DNA of 64,000 nt from an uncultured Paracoccaceae bacterium. GTDB taxonomy: Bacteria; Pseudomonadota; Alphaproteobacteria; Rhodobacterales; Rhodobacteraceae. Made by a program: the position numbers and the translations under genes. The notes below the pieces were generated by a model. That model did no database searches. It saw only the letters and a list, made by a program, of their open reading frames with translations, and had not been told where the DNA came from. The stretch lies in assembly GCA_947493745.1 (NCBI GenBank), contig CANLSM010000020.1, positions 1 to 64,000 of the forward strand. Direction: 5' to 3'. The first letter of the stretch is position 1. Every line of letters begins with the position of its first letter. Positions 1-8,560 of the stretch are shown piece by piece.

Positions 1-77
1 TAATCAAACCAACAAGATGAGCCAAACTCTCTCTTAGTTTAAGCCGCCATTGGTTCCAAAAACCCTGACAACGGACA

Positions 78-389
78 ATGCGCAAGGCTCTCATCTGGCA
101 GGCGCAGGCTGATGTGTTTGGCGGGCTGAAATCAAGTTCTAAGAAGATACTTTCCGCCGCTGCAGACGGAGAGAAGGTCAGATCTCCCAGGGTGCATTTG
201 TCACCCGGCACTCAGTTGGTACGCGAATGGAACGGACGCCGGCACCTGATCAATGTGACCGAGACCGGGTTCGAACTCGACGGTCGCGAGTATGCATCGC
301 TCACGGCCGTCGCGCGTCACATCACCGGGGCGAACTGGTCAGGACCACGGTTCTTTGGTCTGACATCTGCAAAGAGTAAGGCGGCATGA
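78..389 (+). CDS. DUF2924 domain protein, probably N-terminally truncated
   Basis: The 103 residues match the C-terminal two thirds of the DUF2924 family as I know it, including the core 'LVREWNGRRHLINVTETGFE' and the ending 'ITGANWSGPRFFGL'. The family has no established biochemical function; it sits beside large serine recombinases in alphaproteobacterial mobile elements. Full-length members are usually about 150 residues and begin with a further helical region. Here there is an in-frame stop at 66-68, and the +2 frame just upstream (about 41-75) reads 'KPPLVPKTLTT', which resembles the missing N-terminal part. A frameshift near 66-78 is therefore likely, though the window starts too close to be certain. 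Its TGA overlaps the ATG of the recombinase (ATGA), so the two are translationally coupled. Confidence 0.72.
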   Translation: MRKALIWQAQADVFGGLKSSSKKILSAAADGEKVRSPRVHLSPGTQLVREWNGRRHLINVTETGFELDGREYASLTAVARHITGANWSGPRFFGLTSAKSKAA

Positions 390-2044
390 ACCGGACCCGC
401 TGTGCCATTTACACCAGAAAGAGTTCTGAGGACGGTCTGGAGCAGGAGTTCAATTCTCTGGATGCGCAGCGCGAAGCCTGCGAGGCCTACATCCTCAGCC
501 AGAAGCATGAGGGTTGGATCTGCCTCGCGGAAACTTATGACGACGGGGGACTCTCTGGCGGCACGCTTGATCGACCAGCTCTCAAGCGCCTCCTTACAGA
601 TGTCCGCACAGGCAAGGTTGATCAGATCGTGGTCTATAAGATTGACCGGCTGACGCGCTCACTGGCGGACTTCTCAAAGATTGTTGATGTGCTGGATGCC
701 GCTGATGCGTCCTTCGTCTCCGTAACCCAATCTTTCAACACCGCAACGAGTATGGGACGTCTGACGCTCAATATGCTGCTCAGCTTTGCACAGTTCGAGC
801 GCGAAGTGACGGCGGAACGTATCAGAGACAAGATCTCCGCCTCAAAACGCAAAGGCCTCTGGATGGGGGGAAACGTCCCGCTTGGATATCGACCCGATGG
901 ACGAACGCTGACCGTCCATGAGCCCGAAGCAGATACGGTGCGTCAACTCTACAGCCTGTATCAGCAGCACAAACGGATCCGGCTTGTGAAAGAGCAGGCG
1001 GATCGCAGGAAGCTGCGCACCGGGATCAGACAGAAAGCAGATGGCACGCAACGGGGCGGTGGCCCGTTCAGTTTTGGCCATATCCATCACATTCTCACGA
1101 ACCCCATTTATGCCGGACGTATCCGGCACAAAACAAAGGTCTACGATGGTCAGCATCCACCGCTGATCGAACCTGAACTCTGGGATGCCTTGCAGGTTGA
1201 TCTTCAGGCCAATGCCAGATCGTCTCGTATGGGACGACTACGCAGTCGAGGCGGCCGAAAGACGATTGCCTCTCCGCTGCTCGGCAGGCTGTTCGATGAG
1301 ACCGGGGATCGTCTCACCCCCAGTCATACAAAGACGGGCCAGGGGAAGCGATTGCGCTATTATATCTCCCATCGTTTGACGCGCGACCCACGCTCCCGGC
1401 ATCCCTCGGCCTGGCGATTGCCGGCCCCGGAACTTGAGGCAGCGATTGGTCAGGCGATCCGCAGGCATCTCTCGAAGCCAGAGACGGTCGCGAACCTATT
1501 GATCGATGCGAACACCGCAAGGATCGCGCAAACACAATCACTCATCGATCAAATCTCAGGCGGAGGAGATTATCTCTCTCTTTTGGAGTTGGTGACCCGC
1601 GTCGACCTGCAAGCTGGTTCCCTTTCCATTGCTCTGGATCGTGCAGTCCTTGCTGAAGTGCTTGATACCCAGCCGAACCGCCTTGTCTCAGGTTGCTTGC
1701 TGTTCACAGCGCCTTTCCAATTGCAGCGCCGCGGAGTTGAGACAAAGCTTGTGATTGGCGGTCAGCGGAAGCACCGCGATGAGACTCTTCTGCGCAATAT
1801 TGCGAAGGGACATCGTTACTTCGGACTGATCATGGCCGGAGAAAGCTATGCTCAGATTGCTGAGGCAGAGAACACATCGAAACGTATGGTCCAGCACCTG
1901 ACAGAGCTAGCCTTCCTGTCTCCGGAAATCGTCGAGCAGATTTGTGAAGGCAGCCAACCTCCCAGACTCACGACCGAGTGGCTGAAGAGGCACAAGATCC
2001 CGGTTCTTTGGTCCGAACAGCGCGCGCTGTTTGCGGGGCTCTGA
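386..2044 (+). CDS. Large serine recombinase (site-specific recombinase)
   Basis: 552 residues. The N-terminal resolvase domain (about 1-150) carries the catalytic signature Y-T-R-K-S with the nucleophile at Ser13, followed by 'EFNSLDAQREAC' and the arginine-rich 'YKIDRLTRSLADF'. The next part (about 160-290) matches the 'recombinase' domain (GYRPDGR..., then 'ILTNPIYAGRIRHKT'), and a C-terminal zinc-ribbon/coiled region follows, although the usual cysteines of the zinc ribbon are not obvious. Such enzymes integrate and excise phages and integrative elements. The length is normal and the reading frame is intact, so it may be active. It is coupled to the DUF2924 gene upstream. No attachment site can be recognised downstream, so the element's boundary is unknown; the element continues to the left of the window. 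Confidence 0.93.
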   Translation: MNRTRCAIYTRKSSEDGLEQEFNSLDAQREACEAYILSQKHEGWICLAETYDDGGLSGGTLDRPALKRLLTDVRTGKVDQIVVYKIDRLTRSLADFSKIVDVLDAADASFVSVTQSFNTATSMGRLTLNMLLSFAQFEREVTAERIRDKISASKRKGLWMGGNVPLGYRPDGRTLTVHEPEADTVRQLYSLYQQHKRIRLVKEQADRRKLRTGIRQKADGTQRGGGPFSFGHIHHILTNPIYAGRIRHKTKVYDGQHPPLIEPELWDALQVDLQANARSSRMGRLRSRGGRKTIASPLLGRLFDETGDRLTPSHTKTGQGKRLRYYISHRLTRDPRSRHPSAWRLPAPELEAAIGQAIRRHLSKPETVANLLIDANTARIAQTQSLIDQISGGGDYLSLLELVTRVDLQAGSLSIALDRAVLAEVLDTQPNRLVSGCLLFTAPFQLQRRGVETKLVIGGQRKHRDETLLRNIAKGHRYFGLIMAGESYAQIAEAENTSKRMVQHLTELAFLSPEIVEQICEGSQPPRLTTEWLKRHKIPVLWSEQRALFAGL

Positions 2045-2223
2045 GTCTGAGACTTTTCCAACACCCAACCTGCTAGCGCGGAAATCGCAAAGAGAGACGC
2101 GCGGCCTTTTGGCCGGGATTTCCGGCCTGAAGCGTGTCTCCCAGTGAAATTCATCAAGACAACCGCCTGAAAACGCGCGAGTAACCGCGAAAGTCTCCAC
2201 TGGGAGGCAAATTCAAGGAAGGT

Positions 2224-2298
2224 TGGCTGGGGTGGTAGGATTCGAACCTACGGTACACGATACCAAAAACCGTTGCCTTACCACTTGGCTACACCCCA
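2224..2298 (-). tRNA. tRNA-Gln (anticodon TTG)
   Basis: Read on the minus strand, the sequence folds as a complete cloverleaf: acceptor TGGGGTG pairs with CACCCCA, the D arm is GCCAAGTGGTAAGGC, the anticodon stem ACGGT/ATCGT encloses loop TTTTGGT (anticodon TTG), and the T arm contains GTTCGAATC. The discriminator is G and the CCA end is encoded. It lies about 180 bp from the serine recombinase gene, but I see no duplicated tRNA end that would mark an integration site. Confidence 0.97.
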
Positions 2299-2411
2299 AC
2301 GGTAGCGTGGTTTTAAACACGCGTCCTTGGGCTCGCAAGCGAAAAGCGAATTGAATTTTGCGCCCGTTGGCCGTATCGAGCGGGGCTTGGTTCGAGAGGT
2401 AATTGACGGGA

Positions 2412-3587
2412 ATGCAGCGCTGGGATGTGGCGATAATCGGAGCAGGTGCCGCTGGCATGTTCTGCGCGATCGAGGCGGGCAGGCGCGGGCGGCGGATCGT
2501 GGTGCTCGATCATGCCAAGGCGCCGGGCGAGAAGATCCGCATCTCCGGCGGCGGGCGGTGCAATTTCACCAACATTCACACACACCCGGAGCGGTTCCTG
2601 AGCCAAAATCCGAAATTCTGTGTATCCGCGCTCAGCCGCTATACCGCACAGGATTTCACCGCCCTCGTGCAGCGCCACAACATCGGCTATCACGAGAAAA
2701 CGCTGGGCCAGCTCTTTTGTGATCAGTCGGCAAAGCAGATCATCGACATGCTGGTCTTCGAGATGAAGCAGGCGGGATGCGAATTGCGGCTTGGGGTCGA
2801 TGTGACACGGATCGAGCGCGGATCGGATGGCTTCACGCTGACCGGCAGCTTCGGGCAGATCGCAACACAGTCACTGGTGATCGCAACCGGCGGCAAGTCC
2901 ATTCCCAAGATGGGCGCGAGCGCCTTTGGATATGGCGTGGCCGAGCAGTTCGGCCTGCGCCTGACCGAGACCCGCCCCGGCCTTGTGCCCCTGACCTTCT
3001 CAGGTGCGGAACTTGAGGGGCTGAGGGCATTGAGCGGCGTCTCGGTCGAGGGACGCATCCGTTGCGGCAAGAATGGCTTTGAGGAGGCTCTGCTCTTCAC
3101 ACATCGCGGGCTTTCGGGTCCGGCCGTTCTGCAGATATCGTCCTATTGGCGGGAGGGGCAGGGGATCACAGTCGATCTTGCCTCGTCGGAGATGCTGGAA
3201 AACCTGCGTCGGACCCGATCGACAGCGGGCAGGCTGGCTGTTCGGACCGCGCTGTCGCACCATCTGCCCAAGCGGCTGGCCGGTCACATGGCTGAGCGGA
3301 TGAGGCTGGAGGGGAACATAGGTGATTTCTCCGACAAGCGATTGCGGGCGGTGGTTGACGGTCTGCAGAACTGGCACCTGATGCCGTCAGGTTCGGAAGG
3401 ATATCGAACAGCCGAGGTGACGCTGGGCGGCGTCGATACACGGGATCTGAACTCCCAGACCATGGCGGCCCGGGCTGACCCGTCGCTCTTTTTCATTGGC
3501 GAGGTGGTCGATGTCACCGGTTGGCTCGGCGGGTACAATTTCCAATGGGCCTGGTCATCGGGCTGGGTCGCCGGTCAGGTGGCCTGA
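2412..3587 (+). CDS. HI0933/YhiN-family FAD-dependent oxidoreductase
   Basis: About 391 residues. The N-terminus has the dinucleotide-binding motif 'IIGAGAAGMFCAIEAGRRG', then the family signature 'KIRISGGGRCNFTN', and near the C-terminus the second FAD motif 'FFIGEVVDVTGWLGGYNFQW'. These identify the HI0933-like (YhiN/BaiN) flavoproteins, whose substrates are mostly unknown, although BaiN acts on bile acids. Start choice is uncertain: GAGAGG at 2394-2399 is 3 nt from a TTG (2403) and 12 nt from the ATG used here; the TTG would add three residues. The 3' end overlaps the convergent ComB-like gene by 13 nt. It is probably a monocistronic housekeeping gene. Confidence 0.88.
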   Translation: MQRWDVAIIGAGAAGMFCAIEAGRRGRRIVVLDHAKAPGEKIRISGGGRCNFTNIHTHPERFLSQNPKFCVSALSRYTAQDFTALVQRHNIGYHEKTLGQLFCDQSAKQIIDMLVFEMKQAGCELRLGVDVTRIERGSDGFTLTGSFGQIATQSLVIATGGKSIPKMGASAFGYGVAEQFGLRLTETRPGLVPLTFSGAELEGLRALSGVSVEGRIRCGKNGFEEALLFTHRGLSGPAVLQISSYWREGQGITVDLASSEMLENLRRTRSTAGRLAVRTALSHHLPKRLAGHMAERMRLEGNIGDFSDKRLRAVVDGLQNWHLMPSGSEGYRTAEVTLGGVDTRDLNSQTMAARADPSLFFIGEVVDVTGWLGGYNFQWAWSSGWVAGQVA

Positions 3588-4273
3588 TGCCGCCCATCGA
3601 TTAACTGCGGAACGGTGGTACTGCAATTCATCTCGGCCGCAAGCATCACATCCTCACCAAAGCCCATTTCCCGCAGTTCCAGGCCAGATGTGCAGTTACA
3701 GAGAGCTTCCGCGATGCGGGTGCGGCTGGCTTTGAAGGATTGCACGGCCAGTTCCGCCTCGGGCGTTCGCGCCATGTTGATCCCGGCGGCGATCATGCCC
3801 GCCCCCAGCCAGTCTTCTATCGCCGGGCGCAGGCCGCCTCCGGGCCATGTTTCGCCTGCGGGGATCACGGCGATGGAGCCACCGCGGGCAAGGTTGACGG
3901 CTTTCTCGGAAACCGTCGCGGCATTTCTCAGACAGCCGGCCAGAACGACCGGATCGTTGGCCAGTTCAGACAGCCTGGAGCCGTTTGGTGATGGCAGGAG
4001 CAGGCGCTGGCCTTTGGTCAGTTGATAAAGCGATCCCGGCGACAGGCTGGGCCGCCCATTCGCGTGCCTGCGGGGCAGGGCAAGCGTTGCGCCGAGCTTT
4101 TCGGCCATTGCAACCTGCGCATCGCTGTCTTTTTCGCCGAACGGGATTACTTCGGCCCCTTGCGATGTCGCGATATCAACGGCGGTAGAGAAGGACAGAA
4201 CATCGACGATGATCAGCACACTGGCATCGGCGAATGTTCTGACGCCCTCGGGTCCCCATTCAAGCGTCAGCAA
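3575..4273 (-). CDS. 2-phosphosulfolactate phosphatase family protein (ComB-like)
   Basis: 232 residues resembling the ComB family: 'VLIIVDVLSFSTAVDIATSQGAEVIPFG' near the N-terminus, 'LLLPSPNGSRLS' and 'VVLAGCLRNAATVS' in the middle, and 'VIPAGETWPGGGLRPAIEDWLGAG' later. ComB hydrolyses 2-phosphosulfolactate, a step toward coenzyme M in methanogens; in bacteria it can supply sulfolactate or act on a related phosphoester. The gene lies 11 bp downstream of kdsA in the same direction and so probably belongs to the kpsE-kdsA transcription unit. Whether it serves the surface polysaccharide or organosulfur metabolism cannot be told from the sequence. Family assignment is good; the substrate is inferred. 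Confidence 0.8.
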   Translation of the reverse strand: MLTLEWGPEGVRTFADASVLIIVDVLSFSTAVDIATSQGAEVIPFGEKDSDAQVAMAEKLGATLALPRRHANGRPSLSPGSLYQLTKGQRLLLPSPNGSRLSELANDPVVLAGCLRNAATVSEKAVNLARGGSIAVIPAGETWPGGGLRPAIEDWLGAGMIAAGINMARTPEAELAVQSFKASRTRIAEALCNCTSGLELREMGFGEDVMLAAEMNCSTTVPQLIDGRHQAT

Positions 4274-4284
4274 AAGGGCACCGA

Positions 4285-5127
4285 TCAGAGCCGGAAGGGA
4301 TCGGCCTTGGCCAGCCGGTCGAAGCTCATCAGGGTTCCAATGAGCGTGTCCATATCGCTCAGCACGACCATGTTGGGGCCGTCCGAGGGGGCCGTATCAG
4401 GCGCCTCATGGGTCTCGATGAAGACACCCGCGATGCCCAGCGAGACGGCAGCGCGCGCCATCACCGGCGCGAACTCCCGCTGCCCGCCGGAAGAGCCGCC
4501 AAGACCGCCGGGTTGCGCAACCGCATGGGTGGCATCCATGATCACCGGATAGCCGGTTGCCGCCATCGTCGGCAGGCCGCGCATGTCAGTGACCAGTGTG
4601 TTGTAGCCAAAGGATGAACCACGCTCGGTCAGAAGCAGCTTTTCGTTGCCGGTCGAGGCGATCTTGTCGGCGACATTGGGCATGTCCCACGGGGCCAGAA
4701 ACTGACCCTTCTTGACGTTGACCACCGCCCCAGTCTCGCCTGCGGCAAGAAGCAGATCGGTCTGGCGGCAGAGAAAGGCGGGGATTTGCAGGACATCCAC
4801 CACCTCGGCCACAGTGGCGCATTGTTCGGGCGCATGAACGTCTGTGAGAACCGGGCAGCCGAAGCGCTCCTTTACCGCCGCCAGGACCTCAAGTCCCTTG
4901 TCCATCCCCAGCCCGCGCTTGCCCGAAAGGGAGGTCCGGTTGGCCTTGTCGTAGGAGGCCTTGAACACATAGCCCGCGCCATGTTTCTCGCAGACCTTCG
5001 TCATCGTCTCCGCGATCATCAGGGCGTGATCGAGACTTTCCAGCTGACAGGGTCCGGCAATCACCGCCAATGGTGCATCATTGCTGAAAGATACCGGACC
5101 GGCAGCTACGGTTTTCATTTCCGTCAT
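4285..5127 (-). CDS. kdsA: 3-deoxy-8-phosphooctulonate synthase (KDO-8-P synthase)
   Basis: 280 residues, the normal length for KdsA. It contains 'LAVIAGPCQLES' near residue 20, 'FKASYDKANRTS' (phosphoenolpyruvate and arabinose-5-phosphate binding region), 'GCPVLTDVHAPEQC', 'LLTERGSSFGYNTLV' and 'PVIMDATHAVAQPGG'. The enzyme condenses arabinose-5-phosphate with phosphoenolpyruvate to make KDO-8-phosphate, the precursor of the KDO in lipopolysaccharide and of the KDO linker of group 2-type capsules. It starts 3 bp after the kpsE stop codon, so it is cotranscribed with capsule export genes, which suggests a KDO-containing capsule or a shared supply with LPS. Confidence 0.96.
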   Translation of the reverse strand: MTEMKTVAAGPVSFSNDAPLAVIAGPCQLESLDHALMIAETMTKVCEKHGAGYVFKASYDKANRTSLSGKRGLGMDKGLEVLAAVKERFGCPVLTDVHAPEQCATVAEVVDVLQIPAFLCRQTDLLLAAGETGAVVNVKKGQFLAPWDMPNVADKIASTGNEKLLLTERGSSFGYNTLVTDMRGLPTMAATGYPVIMDATHAVAQPGGLGGSSGGQREFAPVMARAAVSLGIAGVFIETHEAPDTAPSDGPNMVVLSDMDTLIGTLMSFDRLAKADPFRL

Positions 5128-5130
5128 GGA

Positions 5131-6582
5131 TCAGACACTCACTTGTTCGCGGAGGATGGACAGGGTCAGGGAGACCATCACATAGATGGACATGAAGATC
5201 AGGAATGCCAGAGCGGTGCTCTCGAACTTCTTGGGATAGGTCGGATCGACCGGGGCAATCGGCTTGACCCCGAGCGAGAGATACCGGACCTGCTTGCTTT
5301 CCTGAATACGCGCGCCTTCAACCGCTGTCAGAGACTGCTGCAACAGGGCCTGCCGGGTTGCCATTTCGGTCTCGGCGACCTGTAGCTCGGCGCTGATCCG
5401 GGCAATTGGAACGGTGCTGTCATTGCTTTCCAGCATCCGGCTGCGCAACTCCTCGATCCTCTCGGCCTGGCGTGCGATCTCGCGCTGTAGCGCGCTGGCC
5501 CGGCTCTGGTTGGGGCGCGGGTTGTCGAGGATTTCAGACAGGCTGAGACGCTTGTTCTCCAGATCCGCCTCCAGCGTGTTGATGATGGACAATTGCGAGG
5601 TGATTTCGGCATCCGCGCTCAGCACGCCGCGTTGCTGCTGGAGATCCAGAACCTTCTGCTGCGCTTCCAGAAACTGCTGTTCTGCCTTGTCGTAGCGCGC
5701 CTCGGCACCGGTAACCTGATCGCCACGGGCCTCAAGCGAGAGGCCGTCAACACGCTCCTCCGCGTAGCCGACAAGCGCTTCTGCGAAGCGTTGTGAGGCC
5801 TCGGGCGTGCTGGCGATGATCCGCATGCGCACGACGCCCTCGCTGGGGTCGAAGCCGATGGACACGTTGCGCTTGTAGACCGCATAGGCCTTGTCGAGCG
5901 AGGCACCCTCCGGGATGCGCTGCAACTCGTCTATCTCGGGATTGAGGAAATGCTCGACATAGTTCTGATCCGCATCGAGCCGTTGGAAGGCCTCGCGCGA
6001 CAGCAGATAGTCCTGCACCACGATACTGTCCTGAGAGGTGGCAAGCCCGCTGCCAGCCAGGAATGCACCGAGCCCGCTGCCGCCACCTCCTGATTCAGCG
6101 GTCTGGATCAGAAAGGCAGATTCCGTTTCATACATGTCGGTCGCAACGGAGTAATAGTAATAGCCACAGATGGCTGTCGGCAGGAAAACGAAGAACAGCA
6201 GGCGGCAGACCAGCATGAAGAGGCGGCGCCTGCGCCTGCGGACCAGATCAAGCCGTATCTTGTTGATCTCGATCTCGCGCTGCGCGGCGGTCAGCGGACC
6301 GGGGGGCTTGCTGATATCAACAGGCTGGTTCTCCGCGATGATGACGCCCGAGGGATCGGCCTGCTCCTCGCGCATCTTCTCGGCCCGCGCGATGTCCAGA
6401 ATGGAGTTCTTGAGAGAGAAGATGTCGACACCGCGCTCCTGCAACATCCTGACGGCTTCATCTTCGCTGGACGGCGCAAGTCCGATCTGTTTGGCATAGC
6501 GCAGCGCCTGCCGCTTGTGCCGCGGCATGATCTTGCGATTGCCAGACGGCTGGGTGCCGTCGTCCGGTGCCTGTTCATTCAT
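5131..6582 (-). CDS. kpsE: Capsule polysaccharide export inner-membrane protein (KpsE/BexC/CtrB type)
   Basis: 483 residues with the layout of polysaccharide co-polymerase/export proteins. There is a cytoplasmic N-terminal extension of about 115 residues ('MPRHKRQALRYAKQIGLAPS...'), a first membrane helix at roughly 118-146 ('LFMLVCRLLFFVFLPTAICGY'), a periplasmic part with a long coiled coil (about 285-400, rich in E/Q/L), and a second helix near the C-terminus ('STALAFLIFMSIYVMVSLTL'). KpsE-type proteins bridge the ABC exporter to the outer-membrane channel. It lies between kpsT (99 bp upstream) and kdsA (3 bp downstream) on the same strand. The N-terminal extension is longer than in E. coli KpsE. 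Confidence 0.85.
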   Translation of the reverse strand: MNEQAPDDGTQPSGNRKIMPRHKRQALRYAKQIGLAPSSEDEAVRMLQERGVDIFSLKNSILDIARAEKMREEQADPSGVIIAENQPVDISKPPGPLTAAQREIEINKIRLDLVRRRRRRLFMLVCRLLFFVFLPTAICGYYYYSVATDMYETESAFLIQTAESGGGGSGLGAFLAGSGLATSQDSIVVQDYLLSREAFQRLDADQNYVEHFLNPEIDELQRIPEGASLDKAYAVYKRNVSIGFDPSEGVVRMRIIASTPEASQRFAEALVGYAEERVDGLSLEARGDQVTGAEARYDKAEQQFLEAQQKVLDLQQQRGVLSADAEITSQLSIINTLEADLENKRLSLSEILDNPRPNQSRASALQREIARQAERIEELRSRMLESNDSTVPIARISAELQVAETEMATRQALLQQSLTAVEGARIQESKQVRYLSLGVKPIAPVDPTYPKKFESTALAFLIFMSIYVMVSLTLSILREQVSV

Positions 6583-6681
6583 CGCGTCAACTCTGCTCTT
6601 TGGAGCGTGGCTTTTCTTTCACGGCCATCCTTGACACGAAGTCTAGAGGAAAAGAAGGCGGGCTGCAAAATAGGGCCGTTT

Positions 6682-7347
6682 TCAGGAATAGTCATAAAGC
6701 TGGCGCGCCTCCTCGAGCGTATCGAAGAAATAGAGCCTGCCGCTGCGCAGCACGGCCGCACTTTTGCAGAATGTCTCCAGCGTTTTGGCCTGATGCGAAA
6801 CCATGACCACGGTGGCGGTTGACAGACGCTCGTGCAGCAATGTGCCTGCCTTGCGGTTGAACTCCGCATCGAGTGTGGACGGCATACCCTCGTCGATCAG
6901 GTAGAAGTCGAAATCAAGCGACAGCATCAGCGCAAACATGAACCGGGACCGCATGCCCTGACTGTAGGTCGAGATCGGCATCTCGAAATATTCCTCGATA
7001 TCGACCACGTAACGGCAGAAGGATTCGACATAATCCGCTTCAACACCGTAGAGCCGGGCGATATAGCGGCTGTTCTCGGCGGCGGAGTGTTTCATGTTCA
7101 CGCCCGCCATCCTGCCAAGCGGGAAGGAAATGCGTGAGGTGCGGATGATCTCGCCCTCGTCGGGCTTCTCAAATCCCGCCATCATGTTGATCAGGGTCGT
7201 CTTTCCGGTGCCGTTTGGTGCCAGGATGCCCAGCGAGTTGCCCGGTTCGATGCGAAATGTCGCCTGATCGAGGATCACCTTGCGGCGTTCCCCGGTCCAG
7301 AAGGACTTGCTGACATTTCGAAACTCGATCATCTGGTGCCCCGACAC
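6682..7347 (-). CDS. kpsT: Capsular polysaccharide ABC transporter ATP-binding protein (KpsT type)
   Basis: 221 residues, the usual size for KpsT. Walker A is 'GILAPNGTGKTTL' (residues about 36-48), the ABC signature is 'STYSQGMRSRFMFAL', Walker B is 'FYLIDEGM' and the switch histidine is in 'VVMVSHQAKTLE'. The SQGM signature and short length are typical of ATPases that export capsule or O-antigen rather than nutrients. It should power KDO-linked polysaccharide export with kpsE downstream. The cognate membrane permease (KpsM) is not encoded on either side, so it must lie elsewhere in the genome or the system uses an unlinked partner. Confidence 0.88.
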   Translation of the reverse strand: MSGHQMIEFRNVSKSFWTGERRKVILDQATFRIEPGNSLGILAPNGTGKTTLINMMAGFEKPDEGEIIRTSRISFPLGRMAGVNMKHSAAENSRYIARLYGVEADYVESFCRYVVDIEEYFEMPISTYSQGMRSRFMFALMLSLDFDFYLIDEGMPSTLDAEFNRKAGTLLHERLSTATVVMVSHQAKTLETFCKSAAVLRSGRLYFFDTLEEARQLYDYS

Positions 7348-7531
7348 TCCTGCGCAGGCTCAAAGCCGCCAGCCTTTCACTCAAGACGCCATATCTTTAT
7401 GTCGAAAAGGTGAATGCTGTATACGCCAGTCTGAGTGTTTTTACACGTTCAGTAACCGGTCGGGCTCAATGGGCAGCAGGATGGTCTGAGACCTGCCGGT
7501 TGGCCGCAATGCAAAGATGCTCTGCTCCGGC

Positions 7532-8560
7532 TCAGGCAACCGCACCCCAGATCAGCCCCGCAAGGACGGAGCCTATGAAAGCGAAGCCCAGATAGCTTAT
7601 GAAGATGCGCGGTTTCACCAGTGCCCAGACCGCGAGAGCGGCGGGTATGCAGCTGACGCCACCGGCCAGCACGAATGACATCGCAGCGCCCTGGCTCATT
7701 CCCTGATCGAGCAACCCGCTGATCAGGGGTACTGCCGCATACCCGTTCAGGTAGGCCGGGCCGCCCAGCAGAGCGCCAAGGACAACCGGTTGCACGCCTT
7801 CGCCGCCAAGAAATCCGGCAATCAACTCGGCCGGGATGTGACGGACCATCAGCACTTCGATGAGATAGGCCAGTGCGAGCCATTTCAGCAGGAAGGCCCC
7901 GTTCTTGCGCACCGTGTCCCAGAAGACCGAGACTCGTTCGCTCTCGGACCAGAAGCTCCAGACCGGCGCACCCTCGAAGGGCTTCTTTTTGGAACAGCAG
8001 CCCGGCGGGGTCTTCTGCTCTCTCAACGGGTTCGCAAAAAAGCCGCTTGGGGCCAGAAGGCGCACCCCGAAGCCGCCAAAAAGGCCGAGGCCGACAGCCG
8101 ACAGGGTCTTGGCGACCGCGAAGGGCAGTCCGAGCGCCGAGAGGGTGATGAAGAACATTGCCGGGTCCATCAGGGGCGAGGCCAGCCAGAATGCCATGAC
8201 CGCCGAGAGTGGCGCACCAAGCGCCAGCATCGCGGCAATGAAAGGGATCACCTCGCAGGAGCAGAAGGGTGAGAGACCTCCCGCCAGGGCCCCCGCGATG
8301 ATCATGCGGCTTTCCCGGCCCTGAAATGCACGTGCAAGCAATGTCTCGGAGCCATTTGCCTTCATGTAGCCGACAGCAAAGACCGCAAAAGCAATGAAGA
8401 TGGCCGTGTGGCCCAGGCTGCTTGCAGTCTCGCGAACCACCGGCAGAAAATCGGCAGGCGTGAGAACGGCAACACCGGCCAGCACAACTGCAATGGCGAC
8501 CCAGACGCGATCAACCTGCGTGGGGGTGGTGTCATTGGAATGCGAACTGAGATCGGTCAT
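7532..8560 (-). CDS. Permease of the ArsP/YraQ (DUF318) family
   Basis: 342 residues with about eight hydrophobic segments. The hallmark is 'GGLSPFCSCEVIPFIAAMLALGAPL', repeated in weaker form in the second half ('GGPAYLNGYAAVPLISGLL', 'AGGVSCIPAALAVW'), as in the inverted-repeat fold of this family. A cytoplasmic loop carries 'PPGCCSKKKP'. ArsP members export trivalent organoarsenicals; other members have unknown substrates. Its start overlaps the ArsR gene stop by 4 nt (ATGA), which makes a metal/metalloid-responsive two-gene operon. Function in arsenic or another thiophilic compound is inferred from context and cysteine motifs. Confidence 0.82.
   Translation of the reverse strand: MTDLSSHSNDTTPTQVDRVWVAIAVVLAGVAVLTPADFLPVVRETASSLGHTAIFIAFAVFAVGYMKANGSETLLARAFQGRESRMIIAGALAGGLSPFCSCEVIPFIAAMLALGAPLSAVMAFWLASPLMDPAMFFITLSALGLPFAVAKTLSAVGLGLFGGFGVRLLAPSGFFANPLREQKTPPGCCSKKKPFEGAPVWSFWSESERVSVFWDTVRKNGAFLLKWLALAYLIEVLMVRHIPAELIAGFLGGEGVQPVVLGALLGGPAYLNGYAAVPLISGLLDQGMSQGAAMSFVLAGGVSCIPAALAVWALVKPRIFISYLGFAFIGSVLAGLIWGAVA

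Noticed and set aside
2045-2298. tRNA-Gln as the attachment site of the serine-recombinase element
   Set aside because: No duplicated tRNA fragment is visible, and large serine recombinases often use non-tRNA sites. Sequence left of the window would be needed.
7532-8560. Membrane protein next to kpsT as the missing KpsM
   Set aside because: It has ArsP/YraQ motifs (FCSCE), about eight helices in two repeats, and an ArsR partner; KpsM is shorter with six helices.
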